Positions 1-10,544 of a stretch of DNA of 64,000 bases are shown piece by piece. Under the pieces are notes generated by a model. That model made no database searches, was not told where the DNA came from, and worked only from the letters and a program-made list of their open reading frames with translations. Each line of letters begins with the position of its first letter. Positions within the stretch are counted from its first letter, which is position 1. A program made the position numbers and the translations under genes. This stretch comes from Aureobasidium sp. EXF-3400 (lineage: Eukaryota > Ascomycota > Dothideomycetes > Dothideales > Saccotheciaceae), in contig SWBL01000264.1 in NCBI GenBank assembly GCA_024195585.1, positions 1-64,000 on the forward strand. Reading direction: 5' to 3'.

Positions 1-2
1 AG

Positions 3-2139
3 GGCGCGGCCAAAAACTACATTACCCGTACCCAGGCTGTGCGCAAACTGCAGATTTCACTACCTGACTTCCGTCGCCTGTGTATCTTCAAGGGTACGCT
101 ACTTCTCGACTCCCCCGATCTACAACCGTCTAACTCTCTCCGCAGGAATCTACCCTCGTGAACCCCGTAACAAGAAAAAGGCAGCCAAGAACTCAAACTC
201 GACCCAAGCCACCACCTTCTACTACACCCGCGACATTCAATACCTGCTCCATGAGCCCCTCCTCAACAAGTTCCGCGACCACAAGGCTCTGGCCAAGAAG
301 ATTGGTCGTGCTCTCGGTCGCAATGAAGTCTCGGACGCAAACCGCATGGAGAAGAACCTCACCCCCAAGATGACCCTCGACCACATCATCAAGGAGCGCT
401 ACCCTACCTTTGTCGACGCCCTCCGCGACCTCGACGACTGTCTCTCCATGCTTTTCCTCTTCGCCAACCTCCCCTCTACCGAGACCGTCCCTCCCAAGAC
501 TATCCAGCTCTGCCAGCGCCTCACTCACGAGTTCGAGCACTACCTGATCCGCAGCAACAGCCTGCGCAAGAGTTTTCTTTCCATCAAGGGTATCTACTAC
601 CAGGCCACCATCCAGGGCCAGGACATTCTGTGGCTCGTTCCCTACAAGTTTGTCCAGCGCGTTACTGGCGACGTCGATTTCCGTATCATGGGCACCTTTG
701 TCCAGTTCTACACAACCCTCCTCGGCTTCGTAAACTACAGACTCTACACCAGCCTTGGTTTGATCTACCCTCCCAAGTTCGACGCCAAGGCCGACGAGCA
801 TGGTGCTGAGTTGGCTGCTTTCGCCATTGAGGGCCGTAACGTTGCTGGTGCTCTGGACAACCAGGTCGAGCAGCCCGCTGCTGCTCCCAAGGAGGTCTCG
901 GCCACTGCTCAAGCTGAGGCTGATAAGCTCTTGGAACTGCCATCTGGCGAGGAGCCTACCAGCTCATACGCCACAGCTCAAGAGACCCCCTCATCGAACC
1001 CCAACGACCAAGAAGAGGAGGAGGACAGACAAGACGGAGAACTCGATGCTTTCCCTGCACCCATCGACCCCGAATCAGATGTTCTGCACCAGCCCACAGT
1101 TTCCGCTTCAACCGCCGCCAACCTTTTCGAGCCCTTCACCATCTACCTTTCGCGCGAAACCCCCCGTCACCCTCTGGAATTCATTCTCCGTGCCTTTGGC
1201 TGCAAGCGTGTAGCATGGGACACTGTTTTGGGCGAGGGCGCCTACACTTCCGACGAGGCCGACCGTCGCATTACTCACCAGATCGTTGACAGACCTAACC
1301 TGCCTCTTCCAGCCATGCCTGTCGAGGACGACGAGACTGCTGCAGCCAACGCATCCAAGCGTTTGAGACCTGGCGAGCGTGTTCCCGGACGCGTTTACAT
1401 CCAGCCTCAATGGGTTTGGGATTGCATCAACGCAGGCAAGTTGCTGAGAGCCGACCTTTACGCCCCCGGTGCTACTTTGCCTCCCCATCTTTCACCTTGG
1501 GTTAAGGCCAAGGCCGGGGAATACGACCCTACCAAGTCTTTGGCCGAGCAGGAGAACGAGGGCGAGGCTTTGGCTGCAGAGGCAGAGTCAGACGAAGAAA
1601 TGGCCGACGAGGATGCTGGTTCAGATGGTGAGGAGGTTGATGGTGTTCGCGGAGACGGCGAGGCTCGCAACATGGAGTCAAAACTTCTGCAGCAAGGCGG
1701 CAAGGAGGTTGTCAGTGGCGAAGGCATGGATGTCGAGCTCGCAGAGTCGGACGACGACGAGGATGATGAGGAGGAGGCCGCAAAGGACGAGGAGTTCGGC
1801 GGATTCACCGAGGACGAAGAGGAATCCGAGTCTGAGGATGAGGCTGCCCGTCACCAGCGTGAGCTTGCCGCTGAGGCAGAGGGTCGTTCGCTGACCGCCG
1901 ATGCTGGTGCCACACCGGCCAAGGCTCTGCGCAAGAAGGAGGCTGAGAAGGCACAGAAGGTCATCTCGCGCCAACGTAAGGAGGCACAAGAAGAGACAGA
2001 CCGCCAAAAGATGATGATGAGTCGTCGCAAGCGCAAGATCTTCGAGAAGATGCAGTACTCAAACGCAAAGAAGGACGCAGAAGCCGAGAAGCTGAGAGGC
2101 AAGAGAAGAAAGATCGAGAAGGGTCAGGCCAAGGAATAG
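3..2139 (+). CDS. NOP7: Pescadillo homologue NOP7, 5'-truncated by window edge
   Basis: Exons 3..93 and 146..2139, with a 52-nt GT-AG intron that joins GG|A in frame; the first exon starts upstream of the window. The first visible residues ([19 protein letters not shown]) and the continuation [16 protein letters not shown] are the classic pescadillo N-terminus. A BRCT domain follows at about 1130-1470 (ending in a [14 protein letters not shown] motif), then long acidic stretches and a basic, coiled-coil C-terminus. Known role of the family: NOP7-ERB1-YTM1 (PeBoW) complex, needed for 27S pre-rRNA processing and 60S assembly in the nucleolus. The identification is very secure; only the N-terminal few dozen residues are missing. 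Confidence 0.96.
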   Translation, partial: ARPKTTLPVPRLCANCRFHYLTSVACVSSRVRYFSTPPIYNRLTLSAGIYPREPRNKKKAAKNSNSTQATTFYYTRDIQYLLHEPLLNKFRDHKALAKKIGRALGRNEVSDANRMEKNLTPKMTLDHIIKERYPTFVDALRDLDDCLSMLFLFANLPSTETVPPKTIQLCQRLTHEFEHYLIRSNSLRKSFLSIKGIYYQATIQGQDILWLVPYKFVQRVTGDVDFRIMGTFVQFYTTLLGFVNYRLYTSLGLIYPPKFDAKADEHGAELAAFAIEGRNVAGALDNQVEQPAAAPKEVSATAQAEADKLLELPSGEEPTSSYATAQETPSSNPNDQEEEEDRQDGELDAFPAPIDPESDVLHQPTVSASTAANLFEPFTIYLSRETPRHPLEFILRAFGCKRVAWDTVLGEGAYTSDEADRRITHQIVDRPNLPLPAMPVEDDETAAANASKRLRPGERVPGRVYIQPQWVWDCINAGKLLRADLYAPGATLPPHLSPWVKAKAGEYDPTKSLAEQENEGEALAAEAESDEEMADEDAGSDGEEVDGVRGDGEARNMESKLLQQGGKEVVSGEGMDVELAESDDDEDDEEEAAKDEEFGGFTEDEEESESEDEAARHQRELAAEAEGRSLTADAGATPAKALRKKEAEKAQKVISRQRKEAQEETDRQKMMMSRRKRKIFEKMQYSNAKKDAEAEKLRGKRRKIEKGQAKE

Positions 2140-2595
2140 TTTTGTGCATGAGCAAGGTGTTTTGGTGTGGCTATATCGGTTGTCTTTTATTTTCTTCTTG
2201 GGCCAAGGTCTTTGTACTGTGATCAGACATCTGGCGTTTGTATAGGCAAAAGTGGAACAAAAATGCTATCTATTGATCATAACAATCTCATGATTCCCAA
2301 ATGAAGAAAGTGCTATTTACATCAAGAACAAATGCTGCAAGTGGCCCTTGGTCGTTTGCACCTGCCAGACTCGCTCGGACTTTGCAGCGTTTTCTCCGTC
2401 GAGCATTGTTTGCCTGCAAAAACATTTTCCACCTCGATCTTTAATTCATCAATTTCACCATCTCGAACATTCTCAACATATACCATTTCAACGCATAATT
2501 CAGACTGAAACCTCTGATAATACGCCAGACAACGACATCTGAGAACGAGAAAAAAATTAAATTCTATCTAGAGAACCTGCAAAGCTTGCTCGACC
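2140..2595. other. Intergenic: NOP7 3' end and RKM4 leader
   Basis: 456 bases with no gene seen. The right half is pyrimidine- and A-rich leader sequence running into the ATG at 2596. Small open frames here have no coding character. Confidence 0.6.
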
Positions 2596-4035
2596 ATGGC
2601 CGACTTCCAAGCAAAATCCGATGTCTTCCTGAACTGGTTCAAATCTCAATCTGGAGCCACATACGATTCTCGACTCCAACTCACTGATCTGAGAGACAGA
2701 GGAGCTGGACGAGGTATCATTGCCACCTCAGACATCCCTGCCGAGACAGACCTCTTCACAATCCCTAGGAAAAGCGTCATCAGTGTTGAGAACTCGGATC
2801 TATCGAAGAAACTGCCAAGGATTTTTACTGGCCTGAAGAACCTTGATGCTGATGGCGATGATGGAATGGCGGATGGTGATGATGCTGAAGAGGAATTGAG
2901 CATGCCTGATCCCTGGTTGGATTTGATCATGGTTATGGTGTACGAGTACTTGCAGGGCGACAACTCTGCTTGGAAGACTTATTTTGAAGTTCTGCCTAAC
3001 AATTTCGATACTTTGATGTTCTGGAGCCAGGGGGAGCTCAATGAGTTGCAAGCTAGTGCTGTCAAGGATAAGGTTGGCAAAGAGTCTGCGGATGAGATGT
3101 TCAAGACAAAGGTTTTGCCTGTTGTCAAGGCTCATGAGGACATCTTCTATGCTGGTGGTGCTGAGAAGCTGTCTGATGAGCAAGTTGTCGAACTTGCACA
3201 CCGTATGGGTTCCATCATCATGGCCTACGCATTCGACCTGGAGAACAACGAAGAAGAGGAAGACGACGAGCAAGAGGGTTGGGTCCAGGACTTGGAAGGC
3301 ACTCAAGCAATGGGCATGGTACCCATGGCTGACATGCTCAATGCTGATGCAGAGTTCAACGCGCATCTGAACCACGGCGAGGACTCTTTGACAATGACCT
3401 CGCTGAGAGAGATCAAGGCTGGAGAGGAAGTTCTTAACTACTACGGTCCTCTACCAAACTGCGACCTCCTGCGTCGTTATGGCTACACTTCAGCGAAGCA
3501 CTCGAGATACGATGTCGTCGAGGTACCTTGGGAGATCATTGCCAGCACGATTGACAAGAGATATACTGGCAAGAAGGGTACTCTGGACGAGGAAGACATG
3601 GAAGAGGGCTTTGTGCTCGACCGCGACTCTGGCGAGCCTGACGACACTGGTATCAACACTCACCCAGCCAAGTTCATCGCCTTCCCTGAAGAACTTGAGG
3701 AGCAAATCTGTCAAGTCATCGGTCCGGCAATGAGCATCGATATCAACCGCGGACCCAACAAGGCACAGCGCAAACAATTGAAACTTGCATACTACGAAAT
3801 CATGGATGCTGTCATCCCAGCAAGATTAGCACAATACGGTACTACCGTGGAACAAGATGAGCAGCTGTTGAAGAACTCTGATCTCGAAGCTAGACACAGA
3901 ATGGCCGTAGTCGTCCGTCTTGGAGAGAAGAAGCTGTTGAAGGAGGCCAAGGAGTTTATCCCTGCACAGTTGGAGAAGTACAAGCCTGAGCAAGAAGAGG
4001 AAGAGGGGCGTAGTGCTAAGAGACAAAAGAGGTAG
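2596..4035 (+). CDS. RKM4: SET-domain ribosomal-type lysine methyltransferase (RKM4/SETD6 family)
   Basis: Single-exon gene, 479 residues, close to the roughly 490 of yeast Rkm4. The SET domain is split by an insert, as in the RKM/SETD6/Rubisco-LSMT group: GAGRGIIATSDIPAETDLFTI at the N-terminus, then the SAM and substrate-binding part MVPMADMLNADAEFNAHLNH and the catalytic tail EVLNYYGPLPNCDLLRRYGY. A Rubisco-LSMT-like substrate-binding region follows, ending in a Lys/Arg-rich tail (KRQKR) that could be a nuclear signal. In yeast the family member monomethylates ribosomal protein eL42; the substrate here is inferred. Acidic low-complexity inserts (DGDDGMADGDDAEEE; EEEEDDEQE) interrupt the domain. 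It lies tail to tail with the next gene, with 92 bases between stop codons. Confidence 0.9.
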   Translation: MADFQAKSDVFLNWFKSQSGATYDSRLQLTDLRDRGAGRGIIATSDIPAETDLFTIPRKSVISVENSDLSKKLPRIFTGLKNLDADGDDGMADGDDAEEELSMPDPWLDLIMVMVYEYLQGDNSAWKTYFEVLPNNFDTLMFWSQGELNELQASAVKDKVGKESADEMFKTKVLPVVKAHEDIFYAGGAEKLSDEQVVELAHRMGSIIMAYAFDLENNEEEEDDEQEGWVQDLEGTQAMGMVPMADMLNADAEFNAHLNHGEDSLTMTSLREIKAGEEVLNYYGPLPNCDLLRRYGYTSAKHSRYDVVEVPWEIIASTIDKRYTGKKGTLDEEDMEEGFVLDRDSGEPDDTGINTHPAKFIAFPEELEEQICQVIGPAMSIDINRGPNKAQRKQLKLAYYEIMDAVIPARLAQYGTTVEQDEQLLKNSDLEARHRMAVVVRLGEKKLLKEAKEFIPAQLEKYKPEQEEEEGRSAKRQKR

Positions 4036-4127
4036 ATGATTTTATTGGCTATAAAGGCTCTTCTTGCTTGTTCTCGGCTTGATACTATAATACACATTTT
4101 CGGCTAGACCACAAACCAACGCCTTTT

Positions 4128-6080
4128 TTAGTTTCTTGTACGCATGAAACCTGCAAAGAATTTTCCAAGTCCATTGTGGTCATCCAGGGGCAGAATGTTG
4201 GCAACATACTGATCAGGTCTTACGATCACAACGCAGCCCTTCTCACGGCTAATCTGCCTAGCAGTGAATATGTCCTTGTGTCCAACCACAGCCTCTGCGC
4301 AGAACACTTTCTCATAGTCCCTGAGCCCAAGTCTACCTTTCTGTGGCCACACGATAGCGGGCATATCGTTGATGTTGAGCGATGCATGTCCCTGCTGCAG
4401 AATTGCTCGGACATCAATCACCGAATCCACATCGGCACCTGCAGGTGTGAATGCTGCCACCATTTTCGCGATAGCCTTGCAAGCGACTTGGAAGGATGAA
4501 GAAGGCACTGCAGGATCCTCAGCAGAGGCGAAGACGAATATTCTCCATCTACCGTCTGCCTTGACGATGTGGGCGAGTTGGATGGGCTTTGCATCTGCCA
4601 GGCGAATCACTGGTGCAGAGTGTAGACGTCCGCCGATGGGGAAGCCCTTTGCCAATTCTTGATGATTTGAAGCAGCGCTGATGAGGGAAGGAGCGTATGC
4701 AGTTCCCAAGCCTGCCATGAATAGTCCCTGCTTCTCAAAGAAAGCTTGGAACTCAGCGGGATCAATTCCGTCGCCATCATCAACACCGCCAGTAGTTTTA
4801 GGACGAGCACTGAACATGGAAGCGATCTCGCGGTCGAAGTTGATCAAGTCTTGAGCCACTTTTTGACGCTCGAGTGAGTAGGTGTGCAGGATTGCAGGTG
4901 ATGCGGTGGTGTTGAGCACAGAAGCTAGTTTCCAAGCTAGGTTGAAGCCGTCTTGCATGCTTACATTCATGCCTTGACCGGCTTTGGGGCTGTGGGTGTG
5001 ACACGCGTCGCCTGCGATGAAGATGTTTGGGTGTTTCGAGAGTGCTTCCTCAGCTGTCAGGTTGTCGAATCTGCTGCAGAGGCGTTGACCAATCTCATAT
5101 ACTGAGTGCCAGATGACTTCCTTGACATCCAAAGTGTAGGGGTGGAAGATGCGCTTTGCAGTTTCAATGAGTTGGTCTGCTGAGATGTTCTTGCTGGAGA
5201 TGCGCTCGTTGGCGGATAACTTGTCGAGTTCGATGTACAGGCGGACGAGGTAGCCTCCTTCTCTGGGGATGATCAGGATGCTGCCTTGGGTCGCAGAGTG
5301 GATAGCGACTTTGGTTCTCCAATCCGGGAAGTCTGAGACGGCAAGTACGTCCATGACTCCCCATGCTTGGTTCGCAGAGTCGCCTTCGAGTTTGAGACCG
5401 AGGGCTTGACGCACGGCACTGCGGGCTCCGTCGCAGCCTACTACGTATTTGGCACGTACGTTTTCGATTTGTCCTTCGTGGCCTAGGTCTGTTCTTTCGA
5501 GCTGTACTTGCACGGAAGATGTTGCTTGTGGCGAGTTGTCGTCTACCTGCTGGAGGACGAGTTGCTTGAGCCTGCGCGAGTAAGAAGGCTGCAGTCTCGT
5601 CGACGATCTGAGCATGATATCAAGGAAAAAGTCGTGCACTCTGGCTTGATTGAGAATGACATGCGGGAACTCGGAGAGATCGTCACCAGTATCCTTGATC
5701 CTGCCACTTCTGACGATGCACTCCGGGTTGCGCTCATCGGGTTTCCAGAATGTGGTTTCGTTGATGTAATAGGCTTCCTTGAGTACTCTCTCACTAAAGC
5801 CATAGGCCTCGAACATTTCGATGCTTCGGACTTGGAGGCCATCTGCTTGACCAAGAGTCAGCCTCTCGGCTTTTTGCTCGACGAGGCGGGTGGTGATGTT
5901 GGGGAAGAGTGAGAGTTGGGCTGCGAGTGCGAGTCCTGCTGGTCCAGAGCCGACGATTAGGACATCTACTTCTTCAGGAATGTCGTTTTGGATTGTGCTG
6001 CTTCCTTGTGCGTGTGCTTGGTAGAGATTTTGAGGATCACTTGGCGCGAAGCCATTGAGATAGAACTGTAAAACTGACAT
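4128..6080 (-). CDS. FAD-dependent aromatic hydroxylase, phenol 2-monooxygenase family
   Basis: Single exon, 650 residues from the ATG at 6080 (MSVLQFYLNGFAPSDP); the frame opens upstream only through non-ATG codons. It has the dinucleotide-binding GxGxxG (VLIVGSGPAGLALAAQL, about residue 45), the second FAD motif GDACHTHSPKAGQGMN and the FAD_binding_3 fold of class A flavoprotein hydroxylases. The C-terminal 170 residues match the thioredoxin-like domain found in phenol hydroxylases and 3-hydroxybenzoate 4-monooxygenases (GRWRIFVFAS). The expected reaction is NADPH-dependent ortho-hydroxylation of a phenolic ring, feeding catabolism of plant aromatics or secondary metabolism. The substrate cannot be read from the sequence. 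No clustered ring-cleavage gene is next to it. Confidence 0.88.
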   Translation of the reverse strand: MSVLQFYLNGFAPSDPQNLYQAHAQGSSTIQNDIPEEVDVLIVGSGPAGLALAAQLSLFPNITTRLVEQKAERLTLGQADGLQVRSIEMFEAYGFSERVLKEAYYINETTFWKPDERNPECIVRSGRIKDTGDDLSEFPHVILNQARVHDFFLDIMLRSSTRLQPSYSRRLKQLVLQQVDDNSPQATSSVQVQLERTDLGHEGQIENVRAKYVVGCDGARSAVRQALGLKLEGDSANQAWGVMDVLAVSDFPDWRTKVAIHSATQGSILIIPREGGYLVRLYIELDKLSANERISSKNISADQLIETAKRIFHPYTLDVKEVIWHSVYEIGQRLCSRFDNLTAEEALSKHPNIFIAGDACHTHSPKAGQGMNVSMQDGFNLAWKLASVLNTTASPAILHTYSLERQKVAQDLINFDREIASMFSARPKTTGGVDDGDGIDPAEFQAFFEKQGLFMAGLGTAYAPSLISAASNHQELAKGFPIGGRLHSAPVIRLADAKPIQLAHIVKADGRWRIFVFASAEDPAVPSSSFQVACKAIAKMVAAFTPAGADVDSVIDVRAILQQGHASLNINDMPAIVWPQKGRLGLRDYEKVFCAEAVVGHKDIFTARQISREKGCVVIVRPDQYVANILPLDDHNGLGKFFAGFMRTRN

Positions 6081-7468
6081 CTTGCAGAAGAGATCAGTGT
6101 CGAGAGAATGACCAGAGATGGGAAAGTAGTGTGTGTTGATGTTCGAGTTACTGTTCAATTGTTGTCATCTCTTGTGAATGCGAGATGTGAGTGGCTTCAA
6201 GTGAATGTCGTCTCTGAATCTTTCACTTCACCTGGTAGGAATTATCAGTCTTGCACGTTTTTACTTACTTACAACGTCTCTGCTAATCGCTTTATTATTT
6301 ATCCAATTTACGATGATGCGTGCTGATGTTGGAGTCCTTGTCCGACCTCGGATCCAATTGACCTCCTCTCTGGTCCCCGCTTCGGCTTGCACTTTCGGGT
6401 GTTGCTGACATGTACCTTTTCTCTTACCTTTACGTCTTGGTATCAAGGCGCTGCGTGTGCAACACAGCTTTTCGGACTCCAGGACGAAAGTGAAGTCGTC
6501 GTTGAAAACTGTGCTGTCTCCTGCCGCGGATGAGAACCATCGCAATGCTGTCGACGTCACGCGCTGAACCAACCTCCCAACCTCCTTAACCGCATTGACG
6601 CGTTCTCCCGTGATACTTACAAAAAATACAAACCAAAGCTTCAAAGGCTTAATCTAGATATCTGTCAATTGACTGTCGGGCTTGACATCACGGACTCAGA
6701 ATGGCCGGCTTGATGCTCTTCTCTACGGTAAGGGTACACTCTACCTCGTGATCCATCACGATCACCAAGTACCCTTAGAACAGCACTGTCGAACATACAC
6801 AAAGGGGCAAGGAAACCATATCTCATATGATGCCCTAGCTATCCACTGCGGCGCAGCGAGATGCCCATGGCTCTTCAGTGATCACACTGTTGATAGTGCT
6901 GCCTCAACTGCCGCGGTCAAGATATCTGCATGACCAACCGCGCTTGATGTGGCGGCCTCCTTGTCTCCGATGTGCAAGAAGGCGTAACCATCAGTAGAGA
7001 ATCTCTGTTCGCACTGCACCTTCTTTCAACACTCGGAAGTGATCTTGAGGTAAAATAAGGAAGGGAGGTCTTGTGGTGCTTCTTCCACTGCGCAAATTCA
7101 ATCAATTGATTGGCGAGTTTCTGACGTCAATCTGCAGCATGACTCGTTAGGGTTGATGCCTGAAGCTTGGACTTGAGGAAAGAGCTATAAATACGATTCA
7201 GTATGAGGCTCCGAGGCACTACATGAATACGAGAAATGTCCATCTCGGCGTGAAGACACGGGTGAAAAATAACTACGGCGGCCTACGGCCACCATCCTTC
7301 ACTCCACTTGGTGCAGAAGCCATCGAATCTACAAGATGGGACCGCATCATGTTGCATGCAGCCAAGGCTATCACGGTGTAGAAAATTTATATAAGGTAAA
7401 CCCAAGGACCTGTCCGAGCATCTTCTTCCTCCTCTTCCAGTCGTCTTTCTATTCCTTCATCGTTCATC
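6081..7468. promoter_or_regulatory. Divergent upstream region of hydroxylase and secreted-protein genes
   Basis: 1.39 kb without a credible gene. It should contain the promoters of both flanking genes. Two TATA-like elements are seen: TATAAATA at 7186-7193 and TATATAA at 7388-7394. The second lies 75 bases before the secreted-protein ATG and is followed by a CT-rich initiator stretch. Short frames here (for example at 6682-6933) have no recognisable coding character. Confidence 0.5.
7388..7394 (+). promoter_or_regulatory. TATA box of secreted-protein gene
   Basis: TATATAA lies 75 bases upstream of the ATG at 7469, followed by a pyrimidine-rich tract (about 7425-7465), the typical core promoter of a strongly transcribed fungal secreted-protein gene. 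Not experimentally shown. Confidence 0.5.
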
Positions 7469-8158
7469 ATGCGTACCTCTATCATTTCTGCTGTTGCCGT
7501 GATGGCCATATCTGCCGAGGCAGCAAAGAGCTACATCCCCTACGTCTGGAACAACACGGCTCCTGCCATTGACGGTCAGCTCGTCCAGGCTATCAACGGC
7601 CTCTTCAACGTTGGAGGAACAGCCGACGGCAAGTGCTCCGGTAGCTGTCCTTCTGCCAACAAGACTATCATCACCCAAAAATCAAACGACGACTTCTGGC
7701 TCAACGTGGCCGACCCTCAGGGACAGCAATTATACGTCTTCGACCAAGAGTTGAAGTACACTCTTCCCAAGACCGATAAGGTCTCCGGTCCTGATGAACA
7801 GGCCATCAACGGTCCCTTCTCTATCGACTTTGACGACTTTGCTCAAGAGACCGTCCTCAGATTCCAGGGAAATGACTGGGCTGCATGCAAGGCATTCGAT
7901 GTCAACAAGGGCATCACACTCAAGGTCCAGCCTCTGGTTTATGGAGGTTCTCTGTGGGCCAATGCCTACAATTGGGAGTGCACTCCCTTCAAGATGAGAC
8001 TGGAAGAGACCGACGCACCTGCTGTCGACTACTACCGTCGCGATTGCCCCTTCCGCTGGTTGAACTGCTGCCCTTTCCTCTGCATGGGTCAAACTTGGGC
8101 GATTGTTGATGGTACTATCAACGAACCTGGTGATATCGTCAAGACTTGCCCCAACTAA
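7469..8158 (+). CDS. Small secreted cysteine-containing protein, unknown function
   Basis: Single exon, 229 residues. The first 19 residues (MRTSIISAVAVMAISAEAA) form a signal peptide. The mature part has about nine cysteines (KCSGSC, ACKAF, WECTPF, RDCPF, NCCPFLC, KTCPN), mostly crowded in the last 70 residues, and an aromatic-rich core. There is no transmembrane segment or GPI signal, so it is probably released or wall-associated. I do not recognise the family. A strong TATA box lies upstream and the neighbours are accessory enzymes, so a role at the host or substrate interface is possible but unproven. Effector status should not be assumed. Confidence 0.8.
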   Translation: MRTSIISAVAVMAISAEAAKSYIPYVWNNTAPAIDGQLVQAINGLFNVGGTADGKCSGSCPSANKTIITQKSNDDFWLNVADPQGQQLYVFDQELKYTLPKTDKVSGPDEQAINGPFSIDFDDFAQETVLRFQGNDWAACKAFDVNKGITLKVQPLVYGGSLWANAYNWECTPFKMRLEETDAPAVDYYRRDCPFRWLNCCPFLCMGQTWAIVDGTINEPGDIVKTCPN

Positions 8159-8707
8159 GCATATCCCGAAGTCGGATGTACTTGGAAGTTGATTCTTTTC
8201 TTTCCTTTGGGAAAGAACGACGACACGAGAGATCCATCGCATGGTTTATGGTATAATCAGTACTGTATTCAAATAGTGTGTATAATCATGGGGTGCGAAG
8301 CCATCAATTTTCTGGTAACAACAAAACTACCTAGTTCGTATGTTCTAACGACTGAACCATACTTGTGACCAGTAATCTGATTGCGGGTCCATTTCGAACT
8401 CTGCAGTTCGACAGGATTGGGACTTGCAGGCGATCAAGGAGTTCGTGATTCAAGAACGACACACTTCGTATAGCGCCTATTGATAGCAATCTCACTCAAT
8501 GAACACTACGAACTGTAGGGCTCGTCTGGAATCAGCCAGCCAGTCGCATGATTTTGTCGAGTGGCACAGCAGGCACTTTGTGCAACGCTGAGACGCGAAG
8601 GATTGACCAAGGTATGAGGAAGCTGCCTCTCATAGCTGTGGCTTCTTCGCATGACAAGGATCAAGGGTTTGAGAAAGTGCCGTTCAGTTACATTCGCTCT
8701 TTCCGTA
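8159..8707. other. Convergent intergenic region
   Basis: Shared 3' region of two convergent genes. The only notable feature is a 7-bp perfect inverted repeat with a 4-base loop at 8394-8411 (TCGAACT/AGTTCGA). No gene seen. Confidence 0.5.
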
Positions 8708-9676
8708 TCAGATAATGAACCCTTCGAGCTGCTCTTTCGTACGCTGATCGACATTATGATGTCTGTTTTCTTCCCATTTTTTACCACCCTCTCCAAATGC
8801 ATTGCTTAGTTGACCGAGGAAGAAATCGAGGTTCTTGTCTGCTTTAGGAAAAGCTTCCTTGAACTTTTGATACAGCTCATCAACCTTGTGCTTCTGAGAA
8901 GCATTCTGGATGAGGTCGTCGAAGAGTTGGAGGTACTTTCGAGTGTGTGTCAAATCAGCTTGACCATCCATTTCCCAGCCACTCTCCAGATGCCCTGGTA
9001 TGATCTTGCTGGCGTTCAGAGATGCGATGAGATCAAGTGACTTCTGCCAGGCGTGCAAGATCTGTGGTGTCTCTATCTCGGCCGCCCTAGTTTATCGTCA
9101 GAATCACGTTCAACAACGTTTCAGGACAGTTTGATGACCTTCAACTCACCAGACGTGCGTGCTTCTCGCATATATCACATCACCACAGACGATAGTTTGT
9201 TCCGTCGGTAACCAGAACAATGTCTGATCTATCGAATCACCCTGAACTGGACCAAGCAGACAAATTGGTGACTGTTCGTCTCCATCAAGCACAAAGAAGC
9301 TATGCTCAAACACATCTGGCTTCCTTGGCTTCTCGGGCACCATCTCCTTACCCATCACCGATGGCCAATACTTGACCTTTTCCTCATACTCACGATCGAT
9401 AGCCGCGCGAACGTATGGTGCAGCCAAGAACTTTGGGTCTGGGAAGGCCTCTAGGATAGGATTGGCGGAGAAGAAGTGGTCGGGATGATGATGGGTCACA
9501 AACACTGCTTTCAGCGGCAGTGATGTTGTCTCTTTGATCCATTTGACGATAGATTCGGCATCAGGGATGAGGAAAGGAGGATCGATCAGAGCGGCGCTCT
9601 TACTGCCCACGATCAGAGTGGTAATGCTGGATAAACCCTGTTCGCTCGCGACGTGGATGTGTGTTTGCAATGGCAT
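8708..9676 (-). CDS. Metallo-beta-lactamase-fold hydrolase
   Basis: Two exons, 9150..9676 and 8708..9086, with a 63-nt intron that splits a Trp codon (TG|G); 301 residues. The zinc-binding HxHxDH motif is present as THHHPDHF near residue 62. Downstream zinc ligands are plausible in the GPVQGDSIDQT and CGDVIYARS segments and in ASKIIPGHL of exon 2. The fold is shared by lactonases, glyoxalase II, arylsulfatases and quorum-quenching type enzymes. The short substrate-specific C-terminus does not settle which. Predicted cytosolic, with no signal peptide. The ATG at 9676 is the first in frame. Confidence 0.85.
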
Positions 9677-10544
9677 AATTTCTTGAGCCTAACTTATGGT
9701 TGGTGACTGGATTGAATGGTTGAAGGTTCTTGTTTTTCAAGAGAGATTGGGTCGTGTATTAGCTATATGCTATACATCCACTAACGGCAATACGAGAGAC
9801 CCACAACTGGTGGTCGTCAAGAAGAGCGGGGTTCCGGCAGACCCGAAAGTCTATCACGGTATATCATCCGGCCAAGCCATGGGCGGTATGCAGTACATCT
9901 TCTGTACCTTACGGTCGATCTCAAGGGATATCGCTTCCGCTTTAGAATGAACATGGCTTCTAGGGGCGCAATACCCACGACGAACCCATTCGAGATAGAA
10001 AATGGCTCCATACAGTGAGATCTGAAAAGTGGTTGCTAGCTAGCAACATGTGGTTGGCGCAAGACTAACTGTGCCGGGATGCTGACCAGACAACTTTTAG
10101 AATATTCCACAACATGACACTGTACTACTTGGAGCACATACCAACGTTATAACAAGAATTTCAAGACTGTCTTACAAACTAAAAGCAACAATAGCTGAAT
10201 AGTGTCTCAGGTACATCCTTTGTTTCGACAATATCGTGCATTGGTTCCCTCTGTTTGAACGTGGATATCATACGCCCCTCTTCTTGTAATCTGAATGCAT
10301 CTCGGAACAGCTTCGATGAGATACTTGGCTATTATCAGATAGGGTCTTAGACAACGTCTCTGTTTCCTAGTCTCAAGCTGAGCGAGGTTCCAGGATATGT
10401 CTTATTATCTTTGCGGGAGGTGTCACTCTTATACTCGAATAGTGGACTTCAAATGAGATGACATGGTATTTATTCTTCGATCTGAGCACATTCCACCTAA
10501 TGACCACATTTTCCATTACCTGTTCAATCAAGATCTACCTCACG
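9677..10544. other. Divergent intergenic region
   Basis: 868 bases holding the leaders of the beta-lactamase-fold gene and the RBR ligase gene. An 84-codon ATG frame at 9696-9950 (+) starts 19 bases from the opposite-strand ATG but resembles nothing I know and is treated as chance. No RNA gene seen. Confidence 0.45.

Noticed and set aside
8394..8411. Short hairpin as a site-specific element
   Set aside because: A 7-bp stem in a convergent 3' region is within chance expectation and may simply aid transcript end formation.
9696..9950. 84-codon ATG ORF divergent from the beta-lactamase-fold gene
   Set aside because: No similarity, no splice continuation and start only 19 bases from the opposite ATG; probably leader sequence.
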